A program made the position numbers and the translations under genes. Under the pieces are notes generated by a model, which searched no databases, was not told the origin of the DNA, and saw only the letters and a program-made list of their open reading frames with translations. Positions 1-7,500 of a DNA stretch of 7,572 bases are shown one piece after another; position 1 is the first letter of the stretch, and each line of letters opens with the position of its first letter. This DNA is from Candidatus Aminicenantota bacterium (GTDB taxonomy: Bacteria; Acidobacteriota; Aminicenantia; JAMOAD01): NCBI GenBank assembly GCA_027070475.1, contig JALXDT010000070.1:1-7572 (forward strand), in the 5' to 3' direction.

Positions 1-1045
1 TTACTTTCGAATTTTCGGTTAATTTTAAAATGCCTCTTTCAAACTCTGCTCCTTTAATTTTAACAGCATCTCCCCTTAAAATATCATGGAATAGTTTGTT
101 ATTCTCATTTTCAAACTTTTTCATCAACACAGCTTCCACTCTGCCGTTTTCAGAACAGAAGTATACTCGGCCTTTTCCTTTTTCTTTAATGTAGGGAGAT
201 ATTGAGAAGAGATAATCCTCTTTTTTGTATTTATTTGAGAGAATAAGGGATGAGAATTTCAAATATTTGATTCTGAAAAAAAGTTTGCTATTTATTTCGG
301 ATACTATATCAGGAATCTCCCAGCTTAATTGAGAAAAACAGGTTCTCTCCTTGTCCTTTTTGAGTTTTAATACAGGGCATGAAGATAAGGGAGGACAGGG
401 GAATATAGATAAAAATCCTGACTTTTTCATCTGTTTTCTAATACCCTCAATACTTTTAAGAACAAGATGATCGGGAGCATCCACAAAAACAAAAAATGAG
501 TTTTCTGAAACAAAATTTAAAAAATTTGACAAGATTCTTCTGATATTCCCTCCTATTTCTTTAAGTGTATATGAGAAAAGAAAAAGGTCAACGGATTCTC
601 CGATATCAAGGGAGTCTGTTTTTACAATTTTTGAATCAGTATCAATTTTTCTTAACAAATCGTATGATACATTTTGCTTGTCAATATAGTAAATCCTGTA
701 TTCAATATTCAAATTTTCAAAAAAATCTCTCATTGCCAGAGTGGAATTTCCGGGGCCTCCTCCAAAATCAACAGCAATCACTTTCTTTCTATCTGCAATA
801 TCCTCTTCTAAAAGAGACAAAAGGTAAACTGTTTTAAAATAATTTTGGTGAAAATAAAAAAATGAGTATGCTCTCAAATATTCTTTTGTGTAAAAGTATT
901 CAGGACTGATTTTTTTTCTCAAGAAAATATCTGATAATTCTTTTACCTCATTTACATAGGTGCCCAGTAATTTAATATCAAAATTAAAAATTTCTTTTAT
1001 CCTCTTTTCATAAATTTCAGCTCTTTTAATAAAAAAATCCATCAT
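1..1045 (-). CDS. Rsm22/METTL17-family SAM-dependent methyltransferase-like protein, small-subunit ribosome maturation (3' end off window)
   Basis: 348 residues are visible; the frame is still open at base 1, and the TAA at bases 3-1 is out of frame, so the C-terminus lies outside. The family acts in small ribosomal subunit assembly or rRNA methylation and is best known from mitochondria. Seen: a Rossmann SAM-binding loop, VDFGGGPGNST (residues 92-102), an acidic residue after the next strand (D122), and a four-cysteine set: C217 and C223 in CPPLSSCP, C236 in CFSQ and C297 in FCSENGRVE. These match the family pattern CPx4-5CP, C(H)FSQ and CxxxGxxE, followed by a late GD (residues 306-308 region onward); the cysteines are reported to bind an iron-sulfur cluster in mitochondrial homologues. 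Two ATGs are adjacent (1045 and 1042); I chose the first because it sits nearer GAGG at 1060-1057. It is divergent from the SPFH operon. Family assignment is fairly secure; catalytic activity is not shown. Confidence 0.82.
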   Translation of the reverse strand, partial: MMDFFIKRAEIYEKRIKEIFNFDIKLLGTYVNEVKELSDIFLRKKISPEYFYTKEYLRAYSFFYFHQNYFKTVYLLSLLEEDIADRKKVIAVDFGGGPGNSTLAMRDFFENLNIEYRIYYIDKQNVSYDLLRKIDTDSKIVKTDSLDIGESVDLFLFSYTLKEIGGNIRRILSNFLNFVSENSFFVFVDAPDHLVLKSIEGIRKQMKKSGFLSIFPCPPLSSCPVLKLKKDKERTCFSQLSWEIPDIVSEINSKLFFRIKYLKFSSLILSNKYKKEDYLFSISPYIKEKGKGRVYFCSENGRVEAVLMKKFENENNKLFHDILRGDAVKIKGAEFERGILKLTENSKV

Positions 1046-1066
1046 AATATCACAATCCTCAGGTGA

Positions 1067-1095
1067 ATTTTATTTTTTATAATAAATTATGTCAA
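1067..1095 (-). promoter_or_regulatory. Candidate sigma-70-type promoter for the Rsm22-like gene
   Basis: On the minus strand there is an exact TTGACA at 1095-1090, a 17-base spacer, and TAAAAT (5 of 6 matches to the -10 consensus) at 1072-1067. The predicted transcript would start near 1060, almost on the GAGG ribosome site, giving a very short leader. An alternative -10, TATTAT at 1084-1079, would give a more normal leader but has a weak -35. AT-rich sequence makes chance matches common. Confidence 0.45.
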
Positions 1096-1126
1096 CTAAG
1101 AAAAATATTTTTAATCTCCAAAAATC

Positions 1127-1155
1127 TTTAAAATATGGTGCTCTTCTGCTATAAT
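1127..1155 (+). promoter_or_regulatory. Extended -10 promoter for the SPFH-DUF4388-rhomboid operon
   Basis: An exact TATAAT at 1150-1155 is preceded by TGC at 1147-1149, making an extended -10 element. TTTAAA at 1127-1132, 17 bases upstream, matches the -35 consensus at four of six positions. Transcription would begin around 1162, about 48 bases before the chosen ATG at 1210. This argues against translation from the in-frame upstream ATG at 1135, which would lie before the transcript start. Confidence 0.65.
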
Positions 1156-1192
1156 TCAGAGATGAGCAATAATGTAATTGATATGATAAAAA

Positions 1193-1200
1193 AAGGAGGT
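1193..1200 (+). promoter_or_regulatory. Strong ribosome binding site that fixes the SPFH start
   Basis: AAGGAGGT is a full match to the usual anti-Shine-Dalgarno sequence and lies nine bases before the ATG at 1210. Upstream in-frame ATGs (1135 and others) have no comparable site, so this element decides the start. Confidence 0.85.
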
Positions 1201-1209
1201 AATTTTCAA

Positions 1210-2052
1210 ATGAAAAAACAGGGAGGAATAGTAATTACGATAATAATAGTTGTTTTGGCTGCACTCATTATTTTTAATTCAAATATTGTTCTCTCTCCCG
1301 GAGAGGCAGCTGTTATCTTTAATAAAGTTACAGGAAATATGAGGCTTGCAGCAAATCCTGGATTTTATATTTTAATACCTTTTGTGGAATCTTACTATAG
1401 ATATGATATTAAAATTCAAACATATACAATGAGCCAAACTCAATGGGAAGGAGAGGTTAAAGGAGATGATAGCCTTAAAGCACTGACTTCGGATGGTCAG
1501 GTTGTTTATCTCGATTTAACCGTTAGATACCATCCTGATGTAAATAAACTAATTAAGCTACATAAAGAGATAGGTATGGATTATGCGACAAAGGTAATAA
1601 GACCTCAGATAAGAAGTTTTGCGAGGCTTACAATCTCCAAATATCCCGTAATTGATGTATACTCCGGGAAAAGAGAAATAATACAGGATGAAATCTATAA
1701 AAAGCTCTTAAAAGTTTTTAAAGCTAACTATATAATTTTAGATGAAGTTTTGTTAAGAGATGTTAGATTTAGCGCAGATTTTCAAAAAGCGATAGAAAGA
1801 AAACAGATTGCTCAGCAGGAAGCTAAAAGAATGGAATACTTGAAACAGGCAGCAAAAATAGAGGCTGAGAAAAAGGTTATTGAGGCGGAGGGTGAGGCAA
1901 AAGCTCTGAGAGTTAAAGGGGCTGCACTTGCAAGCAATCCTGCTCTCATCCAGTACGAATATGTACAAAAACTTGCTCCAACTATTCAGACAATAATTAC
2001 AGATGGGAAAACAATAATATCATTGGGGGATATTTTAAAATATAAAAAATGA
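1210..2052 (+). CDS. SPFH/prohibitin-family membrane scaffold protein
   Basis: A 280-residue member of the SPFH (stomatin/prohibitin/flotillin/HflK-C) family, which forms large membrane-anchored oligomers that organise membrane domains and modulate membrane proteases. Seen: a short basic N-terminus (MKK), one hydrophobic segment at about residues 7-23, an SPFH domain at about 26-190 (NPGFYILIPFVE at 49-60, RYDIKIQTY at 64-72, LDLTVRYHP at 101-109, VIRPQIRSFAR at 129-139), an Ala/Glu/Lys/Gln-rich coiled coil at about 192-240 with AQQEA and EAEGEAKAL, and a C-terminal NPALIQYEYVQKLAP. This is the prohibitin-type pattern and a typical length. The protein is probably anchored by its N-terminus with the coiled coil on one face of the membrane; which face is not shown. 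The reading frame could extend to an ATG at 1135, but ribosome site and promoter favour 1210. First gene of the operon. Confidence 0.9.
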   Translation: MKKQGGIVITIIIVVLAALIIFNSNIVLSPGEAAVIFNKVTGNMRLAANPGFYILIPFVESYYRYDIKIQTYTMSQTQWEGEVKGDDSLKALTSDGQVVYLDLTVRYHPDVNKLIKLHKEIGMDYATKVIRPQIRSFARLTISKYPVIDVYSGKREIIQDEIYKKLLKVFKANYIILDEVLLRDVRFSADFQKAIERKQIAQQEAKRMEYLKQAAKIEAEKKVIEAEGEAKALRVKGAALASNPALIQYEYVQKLAPTIQTIITDGKTIISLGDILKYKK

Positions 2053-2089
2053 AGTATTTAAGAGAAAGTGAGAAAAGAAGAGGTGTAAG

Positions 2090-2647
2090 ATGGCATTAAG
2101 CGGTTCATTATCAGAGATAAGTCTTGCCGATATAATCCAGCTTATCGGGAATATGGGCAAAACAGGAAGGATAAAGCTTGTCAGAGACAATGAGACAGGA
2201 TATATCTACTTTTCAAATGGCAAGCTTGTTCATGCTGAACTTGAAAGTGAAAATCTTACGGGAGAAAGTGCTATCTATAGGCTTGCTTCATGGAAAGAAG
2301 GGGATTTTTCTTTTGAAGTGGATCAAAAACCAGAAAAAGTCACCATCAAAAGACCTTTTGCCACAATACTTATGGAAGCTGTAAGGATAATGGATGAATG
2401 GGAGCTTATAAGGAAAAAAATTTCCTCTGAAAAAGTAATTCCTTATTTTAAGGACATTGATCCTGAAAATCAGAGAAGAATCACATTAAATACAAAAGAA
2501 TGGTTTGTGCTTTCCAAAATTGATGGTAAAAAAAGTATTAAAGAGATTGCTTTTGAATCAAAAATGAGTATTTATGAGGTGGCAAAAATATTCTACGGTC
2601 TATCGGTTAATGATCTCATAGAGTTTAAGCCACCCACGGAAAGTTAG
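2090..2647 (+). CDS. DUF4388 (PatA N-terminal-like) domain protein
   Basis: A 185-residue, probably cytoplasmic protein with no signal peptide or membrane segment. Residues 1-100 carry the DUF4388 pattern: LSGSLSEISLADIIQLIG, KTGRIKLV, then GYIYFSNGKLVHAE at 37-50, a GESAIYRL stretch and WKEGDFSFE at 68-76. Residues about 130-180 resemble the small winged-helix-like tail common in these proteins (WFVLSKIDGKKSIKEIA, then a terminal hydrophobic helix ending NDLIEF). The family occurs with gliding, GTPase and two-component systems in deltaproteobacteria and cyanobacteria; its biochemical role is unknown, and an adaptor or signalling role is inferred. The ATG at 2090 has GAGG at 2080-2083, six bases upstream. 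A 37-base gap without a visible terminator follows the SPFH gene, so cotranscription is likely. Function cannot be stated further. Confidence 0.85.
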   Translation: MALSGSLSEISLADIIQLIGNMGKTGRIKLVRDNETGYIYFSNGKLVHAELESENLTGESAIYRLASWKEGDFSFEVDQKPEKVTIKRPFATILMEAVRIMDEWELIRKKISSEKVIPYFKDIDPENQRRITLNTKEWFVLSKIDGKKSIKEIAFESKMSIYEVAKIFYGLSVNDLIEFKPPTES

Positions 2648-2650
2648 GAG
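2646..2650 (+). promoter_or_regulatory. Ribosome binding site overlapping the DUF4388 stop codon, serving a TTG start
   Basis: AGGAG begins inside the TAG stop (2645-2647) of the DUF4388 gene and lies five bases before TTG at 2656. This suggests translational coupling of the rhomboid to its upstream neighbour and supports the non-ATG start. Confidence 0.7.
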
Positions 2651-2655
2651 AAATT

Positions 2656-3366
2656 TTGTTTCCAATAAGCGATGAAAATCCTTCCAAATCTGTTCCCTAT
2701 GTAAATTACACAATAATTGTTATAAATATTCTGATATTCTTTTTTGAACTGACCTTAAATCAACAACAGCTTGCAAAATTTATTTATGAATACGGAATAG
2801 TTCCTGCAAGAATCTTCTTCCCCTCTTTCACTGCAAAATATGAATTTACAACCTCACCATTAACAACCTTCTTTACTTCCATGTTTCTTCACGGTGGATG
2901 GATGCATATAATTTTTAACATGTGGGCACTTTTCATTTTCGGAGATAATGTAGAGGATAAATTAGGTCATTTCAAATACTTGATTTTTTATTTAGGCTCC
3001 GGACTAATCGCAGGATTAATTCACTCTGCTTTTAATTATAATTCAACAATGCCATCTATTGGAGCATCGGGAGCCATAGCTGGTGTTATGGGTGCTTACG
3101 CAGTGCTGTTTCCCTTTGCAAGAATAAAGACTTTATTTATTTTCTTTATCTTTCCCATTATTGTCTATATTCCCGCATTTTTTTATATAATGTTCTGGTT
3201 TTTCATGCAGTTTTTTTCAGGAACTCTGTCTCTTATGGGAGCTGAGGGAACTCCTATTGCATGGTGGGCGCACATAGGCGGTTTTTTAGGAGGAATTCTT
3301 CTTTTATTTGTATTTAAAAAAGATGTCAGGTTTCCGCCCCACCGCTATATACATATAGAATATTAA
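2656..3366 (+). CDS. Rhomboid-family intramembrane serine protease
   Basis: A 236-residue rhomboid that would cleave transmembrane substrates within the bilayer. Seen: the usual bacterial N-terminus FPISDENPSKSVPYVNY, about six membrane segments (roughly residues 17-33, 72-96, 107-125, 136-153, 160-187 and 202-221), the loop and helix motif HGGWMHIIFN with H84 and N88 in the HxxxN arrangement, the catalytic serine S138 in GASGA, and the catalytic histidine H206 in AHIGGF. The Ser/His dyad is therefore intact and the protein should be active. The start is TTG, which places FPxxDENP at the very N-terminus as in homologues and follows AGGAG by five bases. It is tightly packed after the DUF4388 gene with only eight bases between stop and start. 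The short hydrophilic tail after residue 221 is rich in basic and aromatic residues. No substrate can be inferred from the sequence. Confidence 0.92.
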   Translation: MFPISDENPSKSVPYVNYTIIVINILIFFFELTLNQQQLAKFIYEYGIVPARIFFPSFTAKYEFTTSPLTTFFTSMFLHGGWMHIIFNMWALFIFGDNVEDKLGHFKYLIFYLGSGLIAGLIHSAFNYNSTMPSIGASGAIAGVMGAYAVLFPFARIKTLFIFFIFPIIVYIPAFFYIMFWFFMQFFSGTLSLMGAEGTPIAWWAHIGGFLGGILLLFVFKKDVRFPPHRYIHIEY

Positions 3367-3370
3367 ACTT

Positions 3371-4411
3371 TTAAATTTTTACTATTTTCCTTATTCTTAA
3401 AATATCCTTTTCAGAAAGTTTAACTTTTCCTGCTTTTGCATTGGACTCAAGCTGCTTAACAGTAGAGGCAGAAGGAATAACTGGTCCCATACCCGGAATC
3501 GTAAGCATATAGGCTAAAACAAGTTGATTTAGCTCTAATCCCAACCTTGATGAAATAGATTTTAATTCTTTTAAAATTTTAAAAACCCTTCTTTTATTAA
3601 TCTTTCCCCAATCTCCTTCATCAAAAATTCTAAAACCTGGACCGACTTTTGAAGGCTCCAGATACTTTTCTGTCAGAAGCCCTCTTGCAAGGGGACTCCA
3701 TGCTATAAAAGATATATTATTTTTTGCACAATAATCCAGTACTCCTGAATATTTAGGATTTTCTCCATTAATTATATCAAACTGATTTTGTACAGCTAAA
3801 ACTTTAGTTCTGACATTTTCTAATTTTTTATACATCCGAAGCTGATCCTTGGTAAAATTTGAAACAGCAAAGTATCTGACCATATCACCTCTTATAAGAT
3901 CTTCCACTGCAGCAAGGCTTTCATCAGGAGGTGTGTCGGAATCATAAGAATGAAAGTATAGCAAATCAATATAATCTGTCTGCAATCTCTCAAGTGATGC
4001 ATAAACTGACTCCAATATATTCAACCTCGAAAGTCTGCTATGATTTGGTGTTTTCCCGTCCATACTACCAAAAAGTTTTGTCGCGAGAATTATATTTCTT
4101 CTCTGGTCCGGATTTTCCTTAAACCATTTACCGATTATTCTTTCGGAGTTTCCGGAGGAAGCATTGTATCGGTTAGCTGTATCCCAAAATGTCACACCTA
4201 ATTCAACAGCTTTGTCAAAAATTTTCAATGCTGTTTTTTCAGTAACTCTTGAACCATCTCCTGTTTCAGGATAGCCGATCTTCCATGTGCCTAAACCAAT
4301 ATTTGAAACTCTTAATCCGGAATTTCCCAACAACCTGTAAGGCATTCCATTAAACTCATCAAAAGTCCACGGAAGACCATATAAATCTTTATTTGGTTTT
4401 AAATAATCCAT
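3371..4411 (-). CDS. Aldo/keto reductase, Kv-beta/Tas-like
   Basis: A 346-residue NAD(P)H-dependent oxidoreductase of the aldo/keto reductase fold, predicted cytosolic. Seen: YRLLGNSGLRVSNIGLGTW at about 25-43; the tetrad D77 (FWDTANRYN), Y82, K112 (ATKLFG) and H154 (LLYFHSYD); AVSNF at 182-186; AVQNQF at 206-211; AWSPLARGLL at 237-246; and a C-terminal cofactor-loop region, IPSASTVKQLESN at 312-324. The last element resembles the Kv-beta and Tas groups, which have small residues instead of the basic pair seen in some other family members. Substrate is unknown; a broad carbonyl reductase role is likely. About 24 residues precede the barrel, slightly longer than average. The start is supported by AAGGAGGTG at 4424-4416. 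Its stop is four bases from the convergent rhomboid stop, and it lies 98 bases downstream of the kinase gene. Confidence 0.9.
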   Translation of the reverse strand: MDYLKPNKDLYGLPWTFDEFNGMPYRLLGNSGLRVSNIGLGTWKIGYPETGDGSRVTEKTALKIFDKAVELGVTFWDTANRYNASSGNSERIIGKWFKENPDQRRNIILATKLFGSMDGKTPNHSRLSRLNILESVYASLERLQTDYIDLLYFHSYDSDTPPDESLAAVEDLIRGDMVRYFAVSNFTKDQLRMYKKLENVRTKVLAVQNQFDIINGENPKYSGVLDYCAKNNISFIAWSPLARGLLTEKYLEPSKVGPGFRIFDEGDWGKINKRRVFKILKELKSISSRLGLELNQLVLAYMLTIPGMGPVIPSASTVKQLESNAKAGKVKLSEKDILRIRKIVKI

Positions 4412-4442
4412 TTTACACCTCCTTCAATGTAAATTAGCAAAC

Positions 4443-4463
4443 AAAAAAAGAGTTGTCAACCTC
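4443..4463 (-). terminator. Weak hairpin plus T-run between kinase and reductase genes (alternatively a -35 element)
   Basis: On the minus strand GAGGTT-GAC-AACTC can fold as a five-pair stem with one bulged G and a three-base loop, followed directly by seven Ts. It could be a weak factor-independent terminator for the kinase transcript. The same bases contain TTGACA (4459-4454), and 17 bases on, TAATTT is a poor -10, so the element may instead be promoter sequence or chance. Confidence 0.2.
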
Positions 4464-4487
4464 ATATCACTAAACTGTAAGTAATCA

Positions 4488-4516
4488 TTATATCTTATTC
4501 TTTTTTCAATTAAGAA
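4488..4516 (-). promoter_or_regulatory. Candidate promoter for the aldo/keto reductase
   Basis: On the minus strand an exact TATAAT lies at 4493-4488 in the gap just after the kinase stop. At 17 bases upstream the hexamer TTCTTA (4516-4511) matches the -35 consensus at only three of six positions and overlaps the last kinase codons. A start near 4481 would leave a leader of about 70 bases, which would contain the hairpin and T-run at 4463-4443. The perfect -10 is the main evidence. Confidence 0.45.
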
Positions 4517-7500
4517 AATAATTTTATCAGAACTTTTCTAAATTCACTTAATGTATAGGGTTTTTGAAGAAAGGCCACATCTCCATTGATTTTTTTTGAA
4601 ATTTCGGGATGGGTTAAAGGATATCCAGAACTAAATATAAACTTTAAATCGCCTTTAATTTTTATAACTTTTTCATAGAATTCAAGACCATCCATTTTAG
4701 GCATTACCACATCTGAGAGAACAAGCTTCAGATTTTCTATCTTTTCCACAATCTTCAAAGCTTCAATTCCATTTTTGGCAGAAAAAACATTAAAACCAAA
4801 GGAAGACAAAAATTCTTTTCCCACTTTTAAAACGCCTTCATCATCCTCAACAATAAGAGCATTTCCCTCAAATTTTATCTCCCTCTCTATAATTTCTTCT
4901 CCGAATTCTTTGTCTTTCCCTTTATTATCAACTTTCCCTTTATAAACAGGCCAATAAATTTTTATAGTGGTACCTTTTCCCAACTCTGAATAAGCATATA
5001 TAAATCCTTTGTTTTGCTTTACAATCCCGTAAACAGTTGAAAGTCCAAGCCCCGTACCTTTTTTTGTTTCTTTTGTAGTAAAAAAAGGTTCAAATATTTT
5101 ATCCATCGTCTTTTTATCCATCCCGATTCCTGTATCTGTAACTTTTAGTAATACATATGTTCCTTCAGAACTTCCGAGATGTGTTCTAACATACTCTTTA
5201 GTGATTACAATTTGCTCTGTTTCTATTAAAATCTTTTTTTCTTTCTTTTTTGATAAAAGAATAGCATCACGACTGTTTGCAACCAAATTCATTACTATTT
5301 GCTCTATTTGAGTTTTATCTGCATATATTTTCTCAATATCCTCCTTGAGATTAAAAATTAATTCTATGTCTTCACTTACAATCCTCTTTAGCATACCTTT
5401 TAGCTCAAGAAGAGCTCTATTTATACTTATAACTTTTGGTTTTATTACCTGTTTTCTACTGTAGGCAAGGAGCTTTGAAACAAGATCTCTCGCACTTTCA
5501 CTCGCTTTTTTTATATTTTTTACTTTTTTTAACGCTTTTTCATTGCCACTAAGATCATGGGGTAATAAATCTGTGTATCCTAAGATTGAAGTTAACAAAT
5601 TATTAAAATCATGGGCAATCCCTACTGCAAGACTCCCAATTGCTTCGAGTCTCTGTATCTGTTTTGATTGCTCTTCGAGTTTTTTCTCCTTTGTAATGTC
5701 CAATTCTATTGCAGCAAAGTTGATAATCTTATTGTTTTTGTCTTTTATGGGAAAAATAGTGGATCTTGCATAGTATAGAGAACCATCCTTTTTCTTGTTT
5801 ATTATATCTCCCTTCCAGATTTCTCCCTTCAGCACTGTTTTCCAGAGGTTCTCATAAAAACTTTTATCATGTTTCCCGCTTTTTAAAAATTTAGGCTTCT
5901 TACCTTTTACTTCATCAAAAGAATAACCGGTTAATTCTTCAAAATAAGGATTCACATATTCTATTCTTCCCTCTTCATCCGTAATGAAAATACTTGTACT
6001 TGTTTGTTCAACTACAGAGGAGAGTGTAAGGAGTTTTTTTTCATAAGCTAACCTTTCGCTGATATCCCTTGCAATTATAAGAATAGAATCTATATCTCCC
6101 TCTTTTATTATGGGGGTAGAGATTACTTCCATATCTATTCTTGTTCCATCTTTTCTTTTAAGATATGTGTAAAATTTAAAGGAAGAATAATCTCCCTTTT
6201 TTCTCTTATTTAACCTTTCTTTTAATTTTAATAGTTCCTCTTGGGGTAAAAAATCTATTATATCTTTCCCTATAATATCTTCCCTCTTTAATCCCGATGC
6301 TTTAAGAGCTGAACTGTTTAGATATTCTATTTTCCCTTTAATGTTATGAATAATAATAAAATCCTCAGCGCTTTCAGCTAAGGTTCTATACTTTTGCTCA
6401 CTTTCAGTTAGATCTTCAAGGGTATAAGCATTTTCAAGGGCAAGTCCAATAGTCTTTCCTATTGACTCAAGGGCATTTCTTTCGTCTTTATCTATATCAA
6501 TTTTCCTCTTATAAACAATATGCATAATACCGACAGCTTTGTCTTTTGTAATTAAAGGTAATAATATTGCCGATTTAAAACCCTCTTTCAGCAAAGCTCT
6601 CTTTATGAGGGGTTTCATAGTTTTATCTTTTTCTATGTCGGTTATTAGAATTACTTTTTTTTCTTTGGTTGTTCTTCCGCTTCTGCTGCCTTTTAAAGGA
6701 ATCTCTTTTGCGATTTCCACTATTTCTCTTGAAAAACCATAGCTGTATACCAACTCAAGAACTTCTTTATTCCAATTTACTTTAAAAATTGAAATTGAGG
6801 GTTCTCCCAGATATCCTTCCATAATTTCAACAGATGCTTGCATAATATCTTCAGGTTTCGTCATACCACTCAATCTTTCTGAAAGTTCGTTGATTTTTTC
6901 AAGGGAAGATATCTTTCTTCTAAGCTCCCTGTTTTTATTATCTAAAGCTTCCGCTATTTCCTTTTCATTGGTTATATCTGTTAAAATTCCCAAAATATAC
7001 GGTTTTTCGTTCCTATAAAAAAGTCTTATATTATCCTTAAACCAATGGAGATTCCCATCTTTGAGCTTTATTCTATATTCTATTGACATATTTTTCCTTG
7101 ATTTTACTATTTCCATATACTTTTTATATACTTTATTTCTATCTTCCTCTACTATGTGACTATCCCACAATGAAGGGTTTTCATAAAAGTCTTCAGGCTT
7201 ATATCCTGTATAATTTTCAACATGAGGACTTATAAAATAGATTGAAAATTTCTCTTCAATTTTTAAGATATATACAATCCCCGGGATATCTTCAACAAGA
7301 GTTTTAAACAACTTTCTTGAATCTTCCGCTTCTTTTATCTTTTCCTTAAGATAATCAGCATAAAGAAAGAATGCAAAAAGGATAATCATAATAATGGCAA
7401 TATAATCTTCATATGGATCCAATATGTCATAAGACAAAAAATGCTGTATAAAGTTTGAAAAGGGAATAAAAGCATAGCCCAATGTAAACAGCATAAGAAA

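Noticed and set aside
1..3. TTA at the left edge read as a TAA stop of the Rsm22-like gene
   Set aside because: The gene's codons occupy 4-2, 7-5 and so on, so this TAA is out of frame; the gene continues beyond the window.
565..837. 90-codon plus-strand frame inside the Rsm22-like gene
   Set aside because: It lies wholly antisense to a well-supported gene, has no ribosome site, and its Phe/Gln/Leu-rich composition is the expected mirror of the coding strand.
1046..1126. Possible riboswitch, small RNA or attachment site in the divergent intergenic region
   Set aside because: The region is short and AT-rich, with no convincing stem, repeat or known RNA motif beyond the promoter-like hexamers.
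1753..1968. 71-codon minus-strand frame inside the SPFH gene
   Set aside because: Antisense to the conserved coiled-coil region; its Ser/Leu/Phe/Cys-rich product is a shadow of the Lys/Glu/Ala-rich coil.
2178..2384. 68-codon plus-strand frame inside the DUF4388 gene
   Set aside because: An alternative frame within a conserved domain, without its own ribosome site or recognisable motif.
3115..3250. Apparent hydrophobic insertion in the rhomboid between the catalytic serine and histidine
   Set aside because: The stretch with IPAFFYIMFWFFMQFFSG matches the normal fifth helix of bacterial rhomboids (the IPAxxxxxxWFxxQxxSG pattern), so it is not an insertion.
3931..4122. 63-codon plus-strand frame inside the reductase gene
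   Set aside because: Antisense to the barrel core containing the catalytic histidine; no independent coding evidence.
5543..6742. Two short plus-strand frames (5543-5773 and 6539-6742) inside the kinase gene
   Set aside because: Both are antisense to conserved HisKA/PAS and GAF coding sequence and look like shadows.
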